From: Papio anubis
Taxonomy: Eukaryota; Chordata; Mammalia; Primates; Cercopithecidae
Assembly: GCF_008728515.1 (NCBI RefSeq)
Contig: NC_044988.1
Span: 32,033,159 to 32,097,158 of the forward strand
Direction of reading: 5' to 3'
Length of the DNA stretch: 64,000 nt
Shown here: piece by piece, positions 60,146-64,000 of the stretch
How the letters are laid out: every line of letters starts with the position of its first letter
Numbering within the stretch: position 1 is the first letter of the stretch
Translations under genes and position numbers: made by a program
Notes under the pieces: model-generated
What the model was told of the DNA's origin: nothing
The model's database searches: none
The model's input: only the letters and a program-made list of their open reading frames with translations

Positions 60146-61234
60146 AGCAAAGCATCTCATATCAGTTTGCAATACAGTATTTACAAACACCATAGACTCT
60201 GCACTGCCATTAGCTAGACTTTGTTAGGCTAAGAATGTGTACAATTCAGATTCACTTTCCTCTTCCCCATTCCAATTAATGGATTTTCATTTATCTTTTA
60301 TTTTTCTGACACCTAAGATCCAAGACATAAGTGTTCTCTCAAGATGGTACAGAGTCTATCTCCATGTCTTTTAAGATATAAATTCTAAACCCAAGACTGT
60401 ATAAATATCAAGGCTTATGAAATATGTTTAGATGATTACTTAAAGCCAGAAAACATAGCTAGTTTTAAAAAAATCAACATCCATAGAGTATACTATTCAT
60501 CATCCCCTAAGATGCAACAAATCTAGTGAGGCTCCAGCTTCCTTTATTTCTCCCTTCCTTATTTCCTTACTTCCTCCCTCCCCCTGTCTCCCTCCTTCTA
60601 TTCCTTTCTTCCTTCCTTCCTCCTTTCTTCCTTCTTCTCTCTCACCTCTTTGTTTCATTCTATAAAACCTCGTTGTAATTTCTGGTGTTTGAAACAGCAG
60701 CTCAGTATGTCTCTTTGTGAATGAGTTAATACAATATTTCAAATAGCATCTGAACCAAGACACAAGGTAAAATTTATCTTCAATACACCTCTTCCCTACA
60801 GAGAAGAAAATCTAGCTAAACCTCCCCATAAAGAAATGAAGTTGTGATGCAATAAACCTGACAAAAAATTAAGCAGAGGTTACCACAGCAAGGTCTATCT
60901 TCTTCAGAAATAAGAGCCTCTTCCATCCAGCTATACAAAGTAAAGTAAAGGGCTTGGAAGCCAGAAGCATACTGGAGCTTTTCTATTCCATTGATCACTG
61001 CCACTCTGCTGAGAGATGTTTATATATTTTATGTACATTCTTTAGTTATGCAATTCAATTGCAAACACCCTGAGGGCTTCAGGGCAGGACCATATCTGAT
61101 AACTAATTTAAAAAAAGATTTCTTCATATAGTGCTTAGCAATAAACCTATTAGAAGCACAAAGTATGTTTTTCTCAAACAGGCCTGTAGAAAGTCATGCA
61201 CAGAAAAAAGACCCTGATGCTTACTGAATAGCAC
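60146..61234. other. Unassigned stretch with a polypyrimidine tract
   Basis: No gene is seen. 60537-60652 is rich in C and T. The minus-strand frame at 60500-60763 reads Gly/Glu/Arg/Lys-rich only because of this tract. Confidence 0.5.
60537..60652. repeat. (CTTC)n/(CT)n polypyrimidine tract
   Basis: CTTCCTTTATTTCTCCCTTCC at the start, then TTCCTTCCTTCCTCC units and TTCTTCTCTCTCAC. Over 90 percent pyrimidine on the plus strand. Confidence 0.9.
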
Positions 61235-61284
61235 TAGAATGCAAGCTCCATAAAAATCAATGGATTTGTTTTATTCACAGTTCA
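61235..61284 (+). repeat. L2: L2 LINE, left part (split by an LTR)
   Basis: CACTAGAATGCAAGCTCCAT then GTTTTATTCACAG is the L2 3' block that precedes the part at 61807, in sense. Confidence 0.7.
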
Positions 61285-61806
61285 TGGCAGGTAGACTCCA
61301 AGACAGCCCCCAATAACCCCCACCTCCTGGATTCATGTCCCTGTGTAATCTCTACCCAAGTGTGGACAGAGCTTCTGACTAACCAATAGAATATGATAAA
61401 GGTCATGGAATGTCACTTCTACGATTGGGTTCCATAAAATTGAGACTTTTATCTTGCTATTAGACTCTCCCTCTTGCTGGCTTTCATAAAGCAAGATGCC
61501 ATGTAAGGCAAGCCCATGTGCCAAGGAACTCAGGGCACCAGGGAACAGCTAGCAAGAAATTGAGTTGAATTAAGCCAACAATCACACAGTCGGCTCAGAA
61601 GAGGGTGCTTTACTAGTCAAGTCTTTATATGAGACTTTGGCACTAGCTGGATCCTTGATTGTAGCTCCTGAGAGACTCTGCAGTGGAGAACTCAGCTAAG
61701 CCATGCCCAGACTCCTGGCCACAGAAACTCTGAGATAATAAATGTGTATTGTTTTAAGCCACTAAGTTGGTGGTTATTTGTTACACAGCAATGCACAACT
61801 AACGCA
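61285..61806 (+). mobile_element. MLT1: MLT1-type MaLR LTR inside an L2
   Basis: It starts near TGGCAGGTAGACTCC and ends CAACTAACGCA. The 3' part holds CACAGAAACTCTGAGATAATAA (polyadenylation signal) and TGTTTTAAGCCACTAAGTTGG, as in MLT1-type LTRs. L2 sequence continues on both sides, which fixes the ends within a few bases. Confidence 0.75.
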
Positions 61807-61892
61807 CTGCTATTTCCTCAGTTCCTTGAACAGTGCCTGGCTCATAGTAGGTATGTAATAAATACAAGTTGCACAAATCAATAAATGAAATT
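61807..61892 (+). repeat. L2: L2 LINE, right part (3' terminus)
   Basis: CAGTGCCTGGCTCATAGTAGG then TATGTAATAAATAC and ATAAATGAA are the L2 3' terminus. Confidence 0.85.
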
Positions 61893-62783
61893 AAGTCCTG
61901 TCACTGATACAGAGTTACTGAAGGTCAGTAAACTATTCATCACGGTGCTGCAATGTACAACTAGATGAATAAAGTCAATTTTTACAACAAGCTTTCTAAC
62001 AAATTCAATTTTCTAAAAACAAACATGTACTAAATAAATACAATTTCTCACAATAAACATGTTAAGCAAGCTTTTCGGTCATCGTAATAGCCTCAAGGTT
62101 GGCTTATATTTTCTAGGAGAGAACAATAAACTTTATAGTTTAAAACAAAATAGCACTGGAGACCCCTTTTACCCTTCTTGGCTAAGAAACTGACCAGGAA
62201 TTCAATTTCACAGTAACAACATTCAGAATATGCATTGCTCTAACCTAAATAGTCATTTAACCCAGCCTGGCTTGTGCTCTTTATTCTTTCTGCCTTTATG
62301 ATTCCTAATTGGGAAATACGCTTCAATCTTCTCACTCACATTCTCAAAAGCATTTGGGTCAGCCTCTTCCCTTCCTCTCAAGGTTTCTCATTAAATTATC
62401 TTGTGATTTGTGGCCTGTGAGTCCAACTTCAATTTTAACCAAGGATAAATTTTTTAAAAATATTTTTAGTTCTCATTACCAGTTGTGATAATTGCTAGGA
62501 AAGAAAGAAGGCTGAGAGAAATGACAGCGGATGTGGTAGGAGCAGTGGGTGCTTAGCATGATGAGAACGTCTTTCTGAAAATGTGACTTTCAAACTTTGA
62601 ACTAGAAGATGAAAAGAACCCAGATATACAAAGAGCCAGGATGGGGGTATGGGCGTAGAACAGCATTTCAAGCAAAAGGAACAGCACATCAAAAAGCCTG
62701 AGAAGAAGTTTCTCAGCAGAGTTGATTTTACAAAGTCAGCCATATTGTGAATGTGAAGGACAACCATACACAATCAGTTAGGA
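61893..62783. other. Unassigned stretch
   Basis: No gene or confident repeat. A 92-codon minus-strand frame (62495-62773) has no recognised domain. Confidence 0.4.

Positions 62784-62827
<44 letters not shown>
62784..62827. repeat. (CA)n microsatellite
   Basis: About 22 perfect CA units. It is the longest microsatellite in the window. Confidence 0.95.
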
Positions 62828-62829
<2 letters not shown>

Positions 62830-62865
62830 AGTCCAGCACAAATTATCCTAATGCTTTTTTTTGGA

Positions 62866-62930
62866 TGGTACTAGAATGTAAGCTCCACAAAAGTAGTAAC
62901 CTCTCTTTACAACTGCTTGTAAAAAATATC
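62866..62930 (+). repeat. L2: L2 LINE fragment
   Basis: GGTACTAGAATGTAAGCTCC then ACAAAAGTAGTAACC resembles the L2 block seen at 61235. Confidence 0.5.
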
Positions 62931-63029
62931 TTGATGTTATTTATATTTGTTAATTTTGACTCCATTTATTTTCAAAATGAAATCATTTTGCCTTTTTTTC
63001 ACTTTTCATTATTCTATGTTATTATTATG

Positions 63030-63165
63030 ATTTGAGGTAAAAATTACCCTAGCTTCCAAGAGAGAAAACTAAGGTTCAGGCAGGTTCCAATAAATCTTCT
63101 AAGGTCACAAAGCTCATAAATGGGGACATCTGACCTGGTCCCTCGCCAGCCTAGTCCTCATAAAA
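63030..63165 (+). repeat. MIR: MIR SINE fragment
   Basis: AAAACTAAGGTTCAGGCAGG, then CTAAGGTCACAAAGCTCATAA and ATGGGGACATCTGACCTGG follow the MIR 3' half in sense. Confidence 0.75.
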
Positions 63166-64000
63166 CAGGGGTTAAAATGGTGAGAAGCGATTAAGAAAAG
63201 AAGGTCATGCATAATTTTATTTATATGGGTGTCCTGGATATTAGAAAACCTCAATTTTGTCCAAAATATGCCAAGAGTTACATTGTTAGTCACTCTACTG
63301 TCTCACTGAGGTTTCTAAGCTTATGAAGGGATCCAGCTCCCCCAAACAAAACTAACAAGCACTTCCTCATTCTATGGGCAAATCCAACTTGGTTTTGAGG
63401 CTAAAAGTCCAACTCTACCACAGGCCAAATGTTGGGTCACTAAATACAAGAAGGTATCATGGAAAGACGGAAATAATCAGATTTTGAGGACAACATACCC
63501 GTGATAAAATGGACCAGTAAAATGATGTCAATATTATCTACCCTCCAGATTACTGTATAAAGATAATTCATACAGCACATAACACAAAGGAACAGCTTAG
63601 GTGAATGAAGGTAAATATTTGGATCTGAGAGTGATCTGGAAAACCCAGAGGTCTCTCAGAGGTCTGACAAAACACTTTAATCAAGCATGTAAGGTCATTC
63701 CTCTGAGCAAAGGGTTTGTTTCTTATTAAAATGCTGGTGCACTGGGGAAAACCTGACTCCTTCCACTTTTATCAGCAAATCTTCAGGGTGAAACACTGGC
63801 TGCATTGGAGGGGGCGTGGGGTGTGAGAAAGGCTCTTAGACACTGGGAGTTTACGAGGGAGGAAAATGGTGGAAGGAGAAGGAGGAGGGTTCTACTTGGT
63901 GACAGAATACACTCACTTCAGACTTCTGCTTCAAACTGCCAGGGGTATGAGCGTGCACCATCTGTGACAGAAGCATGGGGAAGAGGGGAAAAAGAGGGAT
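63166..64000. other. Unassigned stretch at the window end
   Basis: No gene or repeat is recognised. The last 200 bases are purine-rich with GGAGGG/GGAAGG groups. Confidence 0.4.

Overview
This window is nuclear DNA of a catarrhine primate, most likely an Old World monkey. It is full of Alu, L1, L2, MIR, MaLR and MADE1 copies. At least two young AluY copies (1044-1344 and 46540-46844) carry base variants that I recall as typical of the AluYRa lineage of cercopithecoids (CCGG in the right arm before CCACTGCAC, and CTCAAGCC or its complement near the Alu start). The base composition is AT-rich and CpG-poor. I recognise no exon of a host protein-coding gene, no tRNA, rRNA or snRNA gene and no CpG island. 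The window reads as a gene desert or the inside of a very long intron. The open reading frames present are chance frames or fragments of L1 proteins.

Layout. 1-2.5 kb: an old L1 3' end, an ancient DNA-transposon-like repeat split by an AluYRa, an LTR piece and an L1MA-type 3' end. 2.5-5.9 kb: mostly unassigned, with one MIR. 5.9-9.9 kb: a 4-kb 5'-truncated L1 on the minus strand. 11.7-12.3 kb: a short L1 with a 5' inversion and a 16-bp target duplication. 14.9-24.7 kb: about 9.7 kb with no L1 or Alu that I can recognise, holding only old MIR and L2 pieces and one MADE1 hairpin. 24.7-32.9 kb: old L1M segments on the plus strand and three Alus. 32.9-39.4 kb: a full-length but decayed primate L1 on the minus strand, with 5' UTR, ORF1, ORF2 and target duplications. 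39.6-43.4 kb: AluJ, L1M 5' region, a MER5-type hAT element and MIR. 43.4-48.5 kb: a nested cluster (old L1M, then L1MA, then a sense L1, an AluYRa and a solo LTR). 48.8-52.5 kb: DNA-transposon-like repeat, three Alus and an MLT1 LTR. 53.2-57.3 kb: a long old L1M on the minus strand. 57.3-64 kb: mostly unassigned, with MIR, L2, an MLT1-type LTR inside an L2, and microsatellites.

No host genes work together here; the content is a record of successive transposon insertions. The sharpest observations are the twin-primed L1, a 70-bp inverted-plus-direct micro-rearrangement inside the full-length L1, the antisense frame at the ORF0 position of that L1, the solo LTR with readable promoter and polyadenylation signals, and the dating order given by the nesting. 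I found no convincing undescribed biological system. Repeat family names rest on memory of consensus sequences without a database search, and boundaries of old elements are approximate (tens of bases).
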